Source: an uncultured Clostridia bacterium (GTDB lineage Bacteria; Bacillota; Clostridia; Lachnospirales; Anaerotignaceae). Taken from it: a stretch of 37,344 nt of DNA. The notes under the pieces are model-generated. The model was given only the letters and a program-made list of their open reading frames with translations. It searched no databases and was not told where the DNA came from. The translations under genes and the position numbers were made by a program. Of the stretch, positions 1 through 8,868 are shown in pieces. How positions within the stretch are numbered: the first letter of the stretch is position 1; every line of letters starts with the position of its first letter. The DNA is taken from the NCBI GenBank assembly GCA_910586765.1, contig CAJUJJ010000026.1:1-37344 (forward strand), read 5' to 3'.

Positions 1-70
1 AGGAAAAAGTTTATAAACAAAGAAGTATTTTTTTTGTGTTGTTTATTTTAAAATAATTTATATATCAGAG

Positions 71-865
71 GTGATTTTTATTTATCCTTTTACGATATTA
101 CAATATTTTGTTAACCAAGAAATTATTCCAAATATTATAGACTTTTTTCCAAAAGAAAAAAGTAATATAAAAATTATCATATATAATTCTATAAAATTGA
201 AGCAGATGAAAATTCCTATTCATCTATTTCTGTTTTATTTAGATAAAGACCCATACCATACAATACAATTTATAAAAGCAATACAAAACAACTCAAAATA
301 TTATAACTATCCTATAATTATTTTTTCTTACAACAAAAATTATCTATCAAATGCTTTTTTCCAATTAAAACCTTTTCAAGCAGTTTTATTACCTATTACT
401 GAAGAAATTTCTAATAATTTATCAGAATATGTTTGTATTTACTATAATATGTATAAAACAAGCTACAAAAAAACTTTAGAGTTAAATTCTCCTTCTTGTT
501 CCTACTATTTCCCAATAGATAGTATTTTATTTGCAGAAGCTAGAAATAGAAAAGTTTTTATTTATACAGAAAACAATACAGTTACGGAATTGCCTATAAC
601 ATTTCAACATTTCTTAGAATTAATACCAGATAATACTTTAATACAATCTCATCGTTCTTATATTATTAATCCTTATAAAATTTCTAAAATTGATAAAAGT
701 TCAAGACATTGGACAGTTAGTTTTTATCATACGGATAAAAAAGCATTTATTAGCCGTCCTTATAGACAAACTACTTTAAATGCTATTTCTGCTTACATAT
801 TTCAACAAAATTCTACACAAATAGAAAATTATCCTATGATTGACATGTATTATTTCCAAGAGTAA
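71..865 (+). CDS. LytTR-family transcriptional regulator with degenerate receiver domain
   Basis: Residues about 145-250 form a LytTR DNA-binding domain: a FPIDSILFAEA strand, then the SHRSYIINP core and a basic SRPYRQT end. Residues 1-125 look like a receiver domain. FLFYLDKDP fits the phospho-Asp strand and PIIIFSYN fits the Ser/Thr strand, but the usual Lys is lost (LLPI instead of LKPI) and no N-terminal acidic pair is visible, so control may be phosphorylation-independent. The annotated start is GTG, but that GTG lies inside the only Shine-Dalgarno-like sequence (AGAGGTGA, 67-74). The frame has no ATG until residue 46, so the real initiator could be the ATT at 80. The gene lies 50 bases upstream of the aromatic cluster in the same direction. 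Its target is unknown. Family call firm, start uncertain. Confidence 0.8.
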   Translation: MIFIYPFTILQYFVNQEIIPNIIDFFPKEKSNIKIIIYNSIKLKQMKIPIHLFLFYLDKDPYHTIQFIKAIQNNSKYYNYPIIIFSYNKNYLSNAFFQLKPFQAVLLPITEEISNNLSEYVCIYYNMYKTSYKKTLELNSPSCSYYFPIDSILFAEARNRKVFIYTENNTVTELPITFQHFLELIPDNTLIQSHRSYIINPYKISKIDKSSRHWTVSFYHTDKKAFISRPYRQTTLNAISAYIFQQNSTQIENYPMIDMYYFQE

Positions 866-915
866 AATGTACATAAAAATACATTTTTATGATATATTGA
901 AGGAGGAACAAAAAT

Positions 916-1929
916 ATGATAGTTGTTATGAAACATTCCGCAACAGAAGAAAATATACAATCTATTATTCAAAAATTATACAGTTTAGGTTTAGATGCTC
1001 ATCTTTCCAGAGGTGCATCTATTACTATAATCGGTGTTGTTGGCGATAAATCAAAATTTTTAGCAGAAAACCCTCAACTCATGCCAGGCGTTGAAAAACT
1101 TGTTCCTATTAGCGAATCTTATAAAGTTGCTAATATTAAATTTCACCCTGAACCTACTATTATTGATGTAAATGGTGTTAAAATAGGTGGTGACAACTTT
1201 GTCATTATGGCAGGGCCTTGTGCTATTGAGAGCTATGACCAGCTTATGGCATCTGCTATTGCTGCCAAAAATGCTGGAGCTCAAATATTAAGAGGAGGAG
1301 CATATAAACCTCGTACTTCTCCCTACTCTTTTCAAGGTTTAGAAGAAGAAGGTCTTCGTTATATGGCAGAAATCAGACAAGAAACAGGCATGGCTGTTAT
1401 CACTGAAGTAACAAGCTGCAAAGCAGCAGAAACAGCCGTTAAATATGTAGATATTATGCAAATCGGTGCTAGAAATATGCAAAATTTTGAATTACTTAAA
1501 GAAGTAGGAAAATCTAATTTGCCTATATTATTAAAAAGAGGTCTTTCTGCAACAATAGATGAATGGCTGAATGCTGCAGAATATATTATGAGCGAAGGAA
1601 ATGAAAGAGTAATACTTTGTGAAAGAGGTATTCGTACTTATGAAACAAGTACAAGAAATACATTGGATATTAGTGCTGTACCTGTTTTAAGAAGCAAAAC
1701 ACATCTACCTATTATTATAGACCCAAGTCATGCTTCTGGTGTGCGTGATTATATTGCTCCTTTAAGTCGTGCTGCTGTAGCTGTTGGTGTAGATGGTCTT
1801 GAAATAGAAGTACACCCAAACCCTGCCGCAGCAATGTCTGATGGTTCTCAATCATTAAACCCAGAAGATTTTAAACAGCTTTGCGAAGAATTAAAACCAT
1901 ATATACAACTGTCAGGAAGGAAGTTTTAA
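916..1929 (+). CDS. aroF: 3-deoxy-7-phosphoheptulonate synthase (DAHP synthase, type I-beta)
   Basis: Condenses phosphoenolpyruvate with erythrose 4-phosphate, the first step of the shikimate pathway. Length is 337 residues. The first 70 or so form a ferredoxin-like/ACT-like regulatory domain (MIVVMKHSATEE...), as in the Thermotoga-type enzymes. The TIM barrel follows with AGPCAIES near residue 100, GGAYKPRTSPYSFQG, the metal-site Cys in AGPC, and late IDPSHASG and EVHPNP motifs. A strong AAGGAGGA lies 7 bases before the ATG. The tyrA start follows 2 bases after the stop, so the pair is almost certainly co-transcribed. The N-terminal domain suggests feedback inhibition by an aromatic amino acid (family knowledge). 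No T-box or trp-type leader was seen upstream. Confidence 0.95.
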   Translation: MIVVMKHSATEENIQSIIQKLYSLGLDAHLSRGASITIIGVVGDKSKFLAENPQLMPGVEKLVPISESYKVANIKFHPEPTIIDVNGVKIGGDNFVIMAGPCAIESYDQLMASAIAAKNAGAQILRGGAYKPRTSPYSFQGLEEEGLRYMAEIRQETGMAVITEVTSCKAAETAVKYVDIMQIGARNMQNFELLKEVGKSNLPILLKRGLSATIDEWLNAAEYIMSEGNERVILCERGIRTYETSTRNTLDISAVPVLRSKTHLPIIIDPSHASGVRDYIAPLSRAAVAVGVDGLEIEVHPNPAAAMSDGSQSLNPEDFKQLCEELKPYIQLSGRKF

Positions 1930-1931
1930 AT

Positions 1932-3029
1932 ATGTTTTCTAAAATTGGCATTGTAGGACTTGGTTTAATAGGAGGTTCTCTTGCAAAAGCATTTCGTAAC
2001 AGAACTTCTGTCAAAACGATTGTAGCATTCAACCGTCATGAAGATGTATTATTAGAAGCAAAAAAGCAATGTGTTATTGATGACTATGCTACAGAAATTA
2101 CAGATATATTTGAAAATTGTGACATTATTTTTATTTGTACACCCGTTCAAAACATCATGGAATATGCAGAAAAGCTAGTTCCTTTTGTATCCAAAAACTG
2201 CATTGTTTCAGATGTAGGTAGTACAAAATGGGAATTATACCAAAAAATGAAACAATATGCTGATAAATTTACGTATATTGGCGGACACCCTATGACAGGC
2301 TCTGAACGTTTTCGATATAATGCTTCAAAAGAACATCTTTTTGAAAATGCTTATTATATTTTAACACCGGACGAAACCATTCCAGAAGAGAAAACAAATG
2401 CTTTTTCAGATTTTATACGTTCTATTGGTGCAATTACTGTAATACTTTCTCCTCAAGAACATGATTATATTGTGGCATCTATCAGTCATGTGCCTCATAT
2501 TATTGCATCAGCTCTTGTGCATAATGTAAAAAATTTAGATACACCAGACCAATATATGCACTTATTAGCAGCAGGAGGATTTAAAGATATTACAAGAATT
2601 GCTTCCTCTAGTCCTGATATGTGGCAAGGTATTTGTATGGAAAACAAGGAACAAATATTAAAAGTGCTTTCTTCTTTTGAAACAGTAATACAAGATATTC
2701 GTCAAAAGTTATCAAAAGAACAATATCAATCTGTATATGACTACTTTGACACAGCAAGAGTTTACAGAGATTCTTTCCATTCCATTACACCAAAGAGTTT
2801 TGTAAAACGTTATGAAATTACAGTTGATGTATTAGACCGTCCTGGCAGCATTGCCATTATTGCAGTGCTTTTCTCCAGTCATGGTATTAATATCAAAAAT
2901 ATGAGTATCGTTAACAATAGAGAACAACAGCAAGGTGCTTTATATTTTGCTTTTGATACAGAAGAAGACAGACAAAAGAGTATTAGTTTACTTCATGACT
3001 TAAATTATGATGTTTTTATAAAGGATTGA
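1932..3029 (+). CDS. tyrA: prephenate dehydrogenase with C-terminal ACT domain
   Basis: Oxidatively decarboxylates prephenate to 4-hydroxyphenylpyruvate on the way to tyrosine. The 365-residue protein opens with an NAD-binding Rossmann motif (IGIVGLGLIGGSLAKAF). It continues with DVGSTKW and GGHPMTGSE, typical of the TyrA catalytic domain, and closes with an ACT domain from about residue 297 (YEITVDVLDRPGSIA). The frame is open upstream to 1881, inside aroF, but the ATG at 1932 has GGAAGG just before it and begins exactly at the Rossmann strand, so it was chosen. It sits between aroF and aroA. The ACT domain suggests allosteric control by tyrosine. Confidence 0.94.
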   Translation: MFSKIGIVGLGLIGGSLAKAFRNRTSVKTIVAFNRHEDVLLEAKKQCVIDDYATEITDIFENCDIIFICTPVQNIMEYAEKLVPFVSKNCIVSDVGSTKWELYQKMKQYADKFTYIGGHPMTGSERFRYNASKEHLFENAYYILTPDETIPEEKTNAFSDFIRSIGAITVILSPQEHDYIVASISHVPHIIASALVHNVKNLDTPDQYMHLLAAGGFKDITRIASSSPDMWQGICMENKEQILKVLSSFETVIQDIRQKLSKEQYQSVYDYFDTARVYRDSFHSITPKSFVKRYEITVDVLDRPGSIAIIAVLFSSHGINIKNMSIVNNREQQQGALYFAFDTEEDRQKSISLLHDLNYDVFIKD

Positions 3030-3036
3030 TATATAA

Positions 3037-4317
3037 ATGAACCAAATCATAACACCTAAACAAAATATTCATGCTACCATTACAGTACCTGGTGATAAAT
3101 CCATTTCTCACAGAAGTATTATGTTTGGTGCATTAGCAAAAGGAATAACAGAAATAGAAGGCTTTCTTATGGGACAAGACTGCCTTTCTACAATTTCCTG
3201 TTTTCAAAAATTAGGCATTACAATAGAACAAAATAACAATAAAATATTTGTTCATGGAAAAGGACTATATGGCTTAACAAAACCAAATGAAATATTAGAT
3301 GTAGGTAACAGTGGTACTACATTGCGTTTAATAAGTGGTATATTATCTGCTCAACCTTTTTCATGTCATTTAACAGGAGATAGCTCTATACAAAAACGCC
3401 CTATGAACCGTATTGCTATTCCTTTACGTAAAATGGGAGCTATATTAAAAGGAAATGACGATGAAAATCTTTTTGCTCCTTTTACAATAGAAGGCAAAAA
3501 ATTAAAAGGAATTACCTATACACTTCCTGTAGCAAGTGCTCAAGTCAAAAGTGCCATATTATTAGCTGGGCTTTTTGCAGAAGGCGAAACAGTTGTAATT
3601 GAAACTGAGGCTACTCGTGACCATACTGAAATTATGCTTCGTTATATGGGAGCAGATATACAAAAAATTGGAAATGAAATTCATTGCAAAACTGCAACAG
3701 AGTTGTATGCTCAAAAAATTTCTGTACCTGCTGATATTTCTTCTGCTGCCTATTTTATTGTAATGGCTTGTATTTGTAAAAATAGTGAAATTTTACTAAA
3801 AAATGTAGGTATCAATGAAACAAGAACAGGTATTATTGATGCTTTACAGTCTATGGGAGGCAATATTACAATAGAAAATGAAAAAATTGTAAATGGAGAA
3901 AAAATAGGTGATATTCGTGCAAAATATTCTGCCTTCCATGGTACAACAATAGGTGGTGCTGATATTCCTCGCCTTATTGATGAAATTCCTGTTATTGCTG
4001 TAGCAGGTTGCTTTGCAGAAGGTACAACAATTATAAAAGATGCTCAAGAATTAAAAGTAAAAGAGTCAAATCGTATTAAAACAATTATTACAGAACTAAA
4101 AAAATTTGGTGCTGATATTACAGAAACAGAAGATGGTATGATAATACAGGGAGGAAATATATTAAAAGGCTGTGTCACACAAAGTTATCAAGACCACCGC
4201 ATTGCTATGTCTATGGCAGTCGCTGGAACTGCTGCTTTAGGTGAAACAACTATTACTGGTGCAGAATGTGCAAATATTTCTTTTCCAAATTTTTATGATA
4301 TTATATCATCAATATAA
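3037..4317 (+). CDS. aroA: 3-phosphoshikimate 1-carboxyvinyltransferase (EPSP synthase)
   Basis: Transfers the enolpyruvyl group of PEP to shikimate 3-phosphate, the penultimate step to chorismate. The 426 residues are normal for the family. Visible motifs are GDKSISHRS (19-27), GNSGTTLRL near residue 90, KRPM, the SAQVKSAILLAGL helix, RDHTE, the DIPRLIDEIPV segment, KVKESNR and DHRIAMS. The GNSGTT form rather than GNAGTA suggests the class II, intrinsically glyphosate-tolerant subgroup; that is inferred from motif memory only. The start is 7 bases after tyrA, with an AAGGA that overlaps the tyrA end and is slightly far from the ATG. It is the third gene of the aromatic operon. Confidence 0.95.
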   Translation: MNQIITPKQNIHATITVPGDKSISHRSIMFGALAKGITEIEGFLMGQDCLSTISCFQKLGITIEQNNNKIFVHGKGLYGLTKPNEILDVGNSGTTLRLISGILSAQPFSCHLTGDSSIQKRPMNRIAIPLRKMGAILKGNDDENLFAPFTIEGKKLKGITYTLPVASAQVKSAILLAGLFAEGETVVIETEATRDHTEIMLRYMGADIQKIGNEIHCKTATELYAQKISVPADISSAAYFIVMACICKNSEILLKNVGINETRTGIIDALQSMGGNITIENEKIVNGEKIGDIRAKYSAFHGTTIGGADIPRLIDEIPVIAVAGCFAEGTTIIKDAQELKVKESNRIKTIITELKKFGADITETEDGMIIQGGNILKGCVTQSYQDHRIAMSMAVAGTAALGETTITGAECANISFPNFYDIISSI

Positions 4318-4339
4318 TATAAATAAGGAGGAAAAGCAA

Positions 4340-5005
4340 ATGATACAAACAACGATTGTTGCCTTTGGTGACAGTATTACATTCGGCTATGGTGTAAGTA
4401 AAAAATGCACTTATACAAGACGTTTAGAGGCTTTTTTACCTCAATGTTATCCTTCTGTTAACTGGAAAATACAAAATAGTGGTGTAAATGGTGATACTAC
4501 AAGAGAAGCATTAGAACGTTTACAAAAAGATGTTTTGAATTATCACCCCAATATTGTTTTTATACTTTTAGGTTCTAATGACAGTGCATTAGTAGAAGAC
4601 CAATATCGTACTGCCTATGAATATGAAAAAAATATGTGTTCTATTATAGAGCAAATACAAAACCACAATAACCATACAGGATTACATCATTGTCGTCCCA
4701 TTGTTGTTTTGATTACGCCACCTCCAGTTGTAGATACAGATTTTTTCCCATTTACTACAACAGACAGAGTAAAAAAATATTGTGACATTGTAAAAAAATT
4801 AGCAGAACAATATCATTGTCCTGTCATTGACTTTTTTTCTATATTAAAATATGAAAGTGAAGAAGAATTTACTTCTCTTTTTCAATATGATGGTGTGCAT
4901 TTAAGTGAAAAAGGATATGACTATTTATATGATAGTGTTTTTTCTGCCATTACACGTCTTGTAGATAGAAATGGTATATTAAAAGAAGATGACACAAAAA
5001 AGTAG
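4340..5005 (+). CDS. SGNH/GDSL-family esterase or lipase
   Basis: A 221-residue SGNH hydrolase. Block I is VAFGDSITFGYG with the nucleophile Ser12. The block II glycine lies in NSGVNGDTT, block III is LLGSNDSA, and block V is DGVHLSEKGYDYL, giving the catalytic Asp and His. There is no signal peptide or membrane segment, so it is probably cytoplasmic. The frame is open from 4241 inside aroA, but the ATG at 4340 has AAGGAGG 8 bases upstream and starts just before block I. It follows aroA by 22 bases and ends in a strong terminator, so it is probably the last gene of the aromatic operon. The substrate cannot be read from sequence; relatives are acyl-esterases and TesA-like thioesterases. Confidence 0.9.
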   Translation: MIQTTIVAFGDSITFGYGVSKKCTYTRRLEAFLPQCYPSVNWKIQNSGVNGDTTREALERLQKDVLNYHPNIVFILLGSNDSALVEDQYRTAYEYEKNMCSIIEQIQNHNNHTGLHHCRPIVVLITPPPVVDTDFFPFTTTDRVKKYCDIVKKLAEQYHCPVIDFFSILKYESEEEFTSLFQYDGVHLSEKGYDYLYDSVFSAITRLVDRNGILKEDDTKK

Positions 5006-5030
5006 AAGTAATATGCTTCTACTTTTTTGT
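4994..5030 (+). terminator. Rho-independent terminator of the aroF-tyrA-aroA-esterase operon
   Basis: A perfect 15-bp inverted repeat (ACAAAAAAGTAGAAG, 4994-5008; its complement at 5016-5030) around a 7-base loop, with the T run on the 3' arm. The esterase stop codon TAG lies inside the left arm. Confidence 0.9.
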
Positions 5031-5043
5031 TTGTTCTTTTCCA

Positions 5044-5072
5044 TTGTGTTTATTATGTTATCGTGCTATACT
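5044..5072 (+). promoter_or_regulatory. Sigma-A type promoter for the secreted stalk-domain gene
   Basis: A -35 TTGTGT (5044-5049), a 17-base spacer and a -10 TATACT (5067-5072) preceded by TGC, an extended -10. A perfect 7-bp inverted repeat (ATACAAT/ATTGTAT, 5080-5086 and 5093-5099) lies right at the expected transcript start and could be an operator or a 5' hairpin. Confidence 0.65.
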
Positions 5073-5129
5073 AATCAATATACAATATTAGCATTGTATC
5101 ATTTTTATAGTAAAAGGAGGCATATTATT

Positions 5130-5165
5130 ATGAAACAAATACAAAAAGGGGGTAATATTATATGA
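5130..5165 (+). CDS. possible 11-codon leader peptide overlapping the next start
   Basis: An ATG with a strong AAAGGAGG 8 bases upstream opens an 11-codon frame reading MKQIQKGGNII. Its TGA stop overlaps the ATG of the next gene in an ATGA arrangement (5162-5165), the usual form of translational coupling. The next protein also begins MKQI and the ribosome binding region looks duplicated, so this may simply be a partial duplication of the gene start. Whether the peptide is made is unknown. Confidence 0.45.
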   Translation: MKQIQKGGNII

Positions 5166-6559
5166 AACAAATATTAAAACGATTTACTGCTATTTTAACT
5201 ACATTAACTATGGCAGCAAGTATTTCTGTTACAACATGGGCAGCAGAAAATAACGATATGCAGTTACAAATCAATGGTGAAATGATTGCCTTTGATAATT
5301 TAAAACCTATTAATCGTAAAGACCGTGTATTTGTGCCTTTTCGTGATACATTACAGCAAATGGGTGCAGAAATATCTTATGACGATGCACAACATTTAAC
5401 GACAGCACAACGAGGTGATACAACAATACAATTTCACCCTGGAGAAACAAATGTTACTGTAATAAAAAATGGTGTGGAAAAAAATTTAGAAACTTCTATG
5501 GTAATTTCTTCTGGAAATACTTACATACCAATACGTTTTTTAGGAGAAGCATTTGATTATCCAGTAGGCTGGGACGCAGAACAAAAAGCAGCTTTGTTGA
5601 TTGATACAGATAAATTGTTAGCAGATGCTGGTTCTTTTTCTATCATGAACCGTTATATGGAATACAATAAAAAATTCTCTCAACAACCTTATATTTTTAA
5701 GGGCACTTTCTCTTTTGAATTAAATATGCCTTATGACGAAACAACAAGAGAATTAATGCCAATTACAGGTTCTGGCACATTTGAAGGTATTTCAGAACAG
5801 GATAAACAAAACATGTCTATGGCAATGCAATTAAATACAGAAGGATTAAAAAAATATATTGCTACAGAAGCACCTGATGAAGAAACATCAGAAATTGCGA
5901 ATAATATTGTATCCGCATTAGAAAATGTAGAAATCAATTATATTACAGATATTTCTACAGGAAAAATATATTTCCAATCCCCACTGTTTGCTCTTGCAGA
6001 TATGGACGGAAGTGCTTGGTATTACATGGACTTAAATGAAATTTATGCTTCTATGGGTATGGACGTTGATTTTTCTGAATTAGTAGAAATGACAAAAGGC
6101 GATAATTTTAATTTTGAATACTATATTAAAAACGCACTCGCTTCTGTACCATTGACAAGCGTAAACGATTATAACGATTTTCAACAATCTATAGGCGGTT
6201 TTGTAACACTCTTTGGAGATAATTCTTTCCAACAGCAAGCAGATGGTTATACTTCAGAATTTAATTTTAGTGAAGATGGTGCAGATGTTCACTTTATCAT
6301 AAAACTTTTAGAAAGTAATAACGAAATTTTTGGTTATGATATGAACATTACTGCTGGCACAGGTGGTACAAATTACATTACAGTATCTGCAAATCAAAAT
6401 GATACAAACGCTACTGTAACATTTCATTTAAGTGTACCAGATATGCTGACTATGGTATTTAACTGTGGTATGACTATGGAAGCTACAGACCAAAAAGCGT
6501 TATCACAGCCTTCTGGAAACACTATAAATATTATGGACGTATTAGAAAATATGGAATAA
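5162..6559 (+). CDS. secreted protein with copper amine oxidase N-terminal (stalk) domain
   Basis: A 465-residue exported protein. Residues 1-28 form a Sec signal peptide (basic start, hydrophobic ILTTLTMAAS core, cleavage near TWA-A). Residues about 31-125 are a copper amine oxidase N-domain of the kind repeated in clostridial wall proteins (QINGEMIAF, RVFVPFRDTLQQMGAEISYD, YIPIRFLGEAFDYPVGWD). The remaining 340 residues match no family I recognise; they are acidic, rich in Thr, Asn and Met, with repeated beta-like stretches, perhaps a lipoprotein-like extracellular domain. There is no catalytic copper oxidase domain, so no oxidase activity is implied. The gene has its own promoter, a GGGGGT ribosome site, a possible coupled leader peptide and a terminator, so it is a single-gene unit. 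Confidence 0.85.
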   Translation: MKQILKRFTAILTTLTMAASISVTTWAAENNDMQLQINGEMIAFDNLKPINRKDRVFVPFRDTLQQMGAEISYDDAQHLTTAQRGDTTIQFHPGETNVTVIKNGVEKNLETSMVISSGNTYIPIRFLGEAFDYPVGWDAEQKAALLIDTDKLLADAGSFSIMNRYMEYNKKFSQQPYIFKGTFSFELNMPYDETTRELMPITGSGTFEGISEQDKQNMSMAMQLNTEGLKKYIATEAPDEETSEIANNIVSALENVEINYITDISTGKIYFQSPLFALADMDGSAWYYMDLNEIYASMGMDVDFSELVEMTKGDNFNFEYYIKNALASVPLTSVNDYNDFQQSIGGFVTLFGDNSFQQQADGYTSEFNFSEDGADVHFIIKLLESNNEIFGYDMNITAGTGGTNYITVSANQNDTNATVTFHLSVPDMLTMVFNCGMTMEATDQKALSQPSGNTINIMDVLENME

Positions 6560-6560
6560 T

Positions 6561-6602
6561 AAAAAAGTCCCAAAAGTTTATATAAACTAATGGGACTTTT
6601 TT
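6561..6602 (+). terminator. Rho-independent terminator after the stalk-domain gene
   Basis: A 12-bp perfect stem (AAAAAAGTCCCA 6561-6572, TGGGACTTTTTT 6591-6602) with a second small palindrome (GTTTATATAAAC) in the loop and a T-rich 3' end. Confidence 0.9.
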
Positions 6603-6707
6603 TATTATAAAAATTCATTATAAATATCATATTATTGTTTTCTTTTTTCGTTATTTCGGTTACAATAGAATAATGGCAAAAAAGAGAAAGAAAGGAAATT
6701 AATTTAT

Positions 6708-8303
6708 ATGGTTAATCAAGAAATAATACAAAAAAGACGTATTTTTGGTGTCATTTCTCACCCTGATGCTGGTAAGACAACATTAACAGAAAAATTACTT
6801 CTTCATGGTGGTGCAATTAGAGAAGCAGGCACTGTTAAAGCAAGAAGAAATCAAAAATTTGCAAAATCAGACTGGATGGAAATTGAAAAACAAAGGGGTA
6901 TTTCTGTCACTTCTTCTGTTATGCAGTTTGAATACAATGATAAAGTTGTTTCTATTATGGACACTCCTGGACATAACGATTTTGGTGAAGACACATATCG
7001 TATATTGACATCTGTAGACAGTGCTGTTATGGTAATTGACGCAGCAAAAGGTGTTGAAGCACAAACAGAAAAACTTTTTAAAGTATGTAGTATGCGTCAA
7101 ATTCCTATATTTACATTTATAAACAAATTAGACCGTCAATCAAAAGACCCCCTTGACTGTATGGCAGATTTAGAAGACGCACTTGGATTACCCTCTACTG
7201 CTGTTACATGGCCTATAGGAAACGGTTTGACATTTGAGGGAATTTATGACAGACTAGAAAACAAAGTATATGTATACAGAAAAAATGATGTGATTGATTT
7301 AGGTGCAAATGGTGTATATGGTGATAAATTAGATGGCATTATTAGTGAAGCAAATATTGATATACTTCGCAATGAAATTGAATTACTAGATGGTGCTGGA
7401 AATGCTTTTGATTTACAGGCAATAAAAGAAGGAAAACTTTCTCCTGTATTTTTTGGTTCTGCTTTAGTAGATTTTGGTGTTGTTCCTTTTTTAAATCACT
7501 TTTTAGATTGGTCTCCTGCCCCTAGTGAAAGAAAAACTACCACAGGAACAATAAAACCTACAGATGACTTTTTCAGTGGCTTTATATTTAAAATTCAAGC
7601 AAATATGAACCCAGCACACAGAGATAGACTTGCATTTTTACGTATTTGTTCTGGTACATTTGAAAGAGGTATGAATGTTACACTTTCTCGTACTGGAAAA
7701 CAACTCAAATTAAGTCAATCTACACAACTTATGGCAAATGAAAGAGAAACAGTAGAAACGGCATATGCTGGTGATGTAATTGGTATTTATGATACAGGTA
7801 ATTATCAAATTGGTGATACATTAACTACGAGCAAAGAAAAAATATTTTTTGAACCGCTTCCTACATTCCCTCCAGAATTTTTTAAAAGAGTACACCCTGT
7901 TAATTCTTTAAAAGCAAAACAATTTCAAAAGGGTGTTTCACAGTTAGCTCAAGAGGGTGCAATACAAGTTTATCATAATGAATTTAATGATATTATACTT
8001 GGTGCAGTAGGTGTACTTCAATTTGAAGTATTTGAATATCGCCTTAAAAATGAATATAATTCAGAAGTACGTATGGAAGATTTAGATTACAGTGTAGCAA
8101 GATGGGTATCTCCTACTGTTTCAAAAGACATTGATTTAAAAAACTATGTTTCTTCTCGTTCTTCACTTGTTTATGACAGATTTGAAAGACCTGTTTTCCT
8201 CTTTGCAAACAATTATACTATGAACACATTTTTAGAAAAAAATAAAGAAGTGGCTTTAGTAGAAGCCTTAGATGTAGATGATAAATATTATTTAGACAAA
8301 TAA
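6708..8303 (+). CDS. prfC: peptide chain release factor 3 (RF3)
   Basis: A translational GTPase that recycles RF1/RF2 from the ribosome after peptide release. The 531 residues match the RF3 length. G1 is SHPDAGKTTL (17-26), the switch region is QRGISVTSSVM, G3 is DTPGHNDFGEDTYR, and G4 is NKLDR. The RF3-typical EKLLLHGGAIREAGTVKAR and the C-terminal VLQFEVFEYRLKNEYN segment are also present. These separate it from EF-G and from TetM-type protection proteins, which are longer. The ATG at 6708 has AAAGGAA about 10 bases upstream. It stands alone after a terminator. I could not settle its promoter: TACAAT at 6661 is a possible -10 without a good -35. Confidence 0.95.
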   Translation: MVNQEIIQKRRIFGVISHPDAGKTTLTEKLLLHGGAIREAGTVKARRNQKFAKSDWMEIEKQRGISVTSSVMQFEYNDKVVSIMDTPGHNDFGEDTYRILTSVDSAVMVIDAAKGVEAQTEKLFKVCSMRQIPIFTFINKLDRQSKDPLDCMADLEDALGLPSTAVTWPIGNGLTFEGIYDRLENKVYVYRKNDVIDLGANGVYGDKLDGIISEANIDILRNEIELLDGAGNAFDLQAIKEGKLSPVFFGSALVDFGVVPFLNHFLDWSPAPSERKTTTGTIKPTDDFFSGFIFKIQANMNPAHRDRLAFLRICSGTFERGMNVTLSRTGKQLKLSQSTQLMANERETVETAYAGDVIGIYDTGNYQIGDTLTTSKEKIFFEPLPTFPPEFFKRVHPVNSLKAKQFQKGVSQLAQEGAIQVYHNEFNDIILGAVGVLQFEVFEYRLKNEYNSEVRMEDLDYSVARWVSPTVSKDIDLKNYVSSRSSLVYDRFERPVFLFANNYTMNTFLEKNKEVALVEALDVDDKYYLDK

Positions 8304-8321
8304 TGAAAATAAGGTGATAAA

Positions 8322-8825
8322 ATGGCTAATCTATATTTTATTGCAGATACTCACTTTTCAGATGAAAATATTATAAAATATGAAAACAGACCATTTAAAA
8401 ATATTACTGAAATGAATGATAAAATAATTTATCAATGGAATTGTGTTGTAAAAAACAATGATATTATTTATATTCTTGGTGATTTTGGTGCTGATAAATA
8501 TGAAATTTCTATATTAAATCAATTAAACGGTAAAAAGTATCTTGTAAAGGGAAATCATGACAGATATAGTAATGAATATTATCGTTCTGTTGGTTTTATA
8601 GAAGTATATGATATGCCAATTATATTAAATGAATTTTGGATATTATCCCATAAACCAATGTATGTAAACAGTAATATGCCGTATGCAAATATATTCGGTC
8701 ACGTTCACAATTCTCCAATATTTAACACATACAGTAGTCAACATTATTGTGTGTCTGTAGAAAGAATAAATTATACTCCAATTTCAATGAATGAAATTAT
8801 GAAAAAAATACAGTCACAAAATTAA
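8322..8825 (+). CDS. calcineurin-like metallophosphoesterase
   Basis: A 167-residue, single-domain metallophosphoesterase. The two-metal motifs are in order: ADTHF (Asp9, His11), LGDFG, KGNHD, SHKP and GHVH near the end. The compact size, with no extra domain, fits the small YfcE/phage-like phosphoesterases acting on phosphodiesters or nucleotides. The ATG is preceded by AAGGTGATAAA. It follows prfC by 18 bases and is probably read with it, but no functional link is known. The substrate is not determined. Confidence 0.88.
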   Translation: MANLYFIADTHFSDENIIKYENRPFKNITEMNDKIIYQWNCVVKNNDIIYILGDFGADKYEISILNQLNGKKYLVKGNHDRYSNEYYRSVGFIEVYDMPIILNEFWILSHKPMYVNSNMPYANIFGHVHNSPIFNTYSSQHYCVSVERINYTPISMNEIMKKIQSQN

Positions 8826-8868
8826 AAAAATTTATCTATATTTAGATAAATAACAGAAAGGAACAATT

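Noticed and set aside
865..915. Possible T-box or tryptophan/tyrosine leader before aroF
   Set aside because: The gap is only 50 bases, with no T-box sequence or Trp/Tyr codon run.
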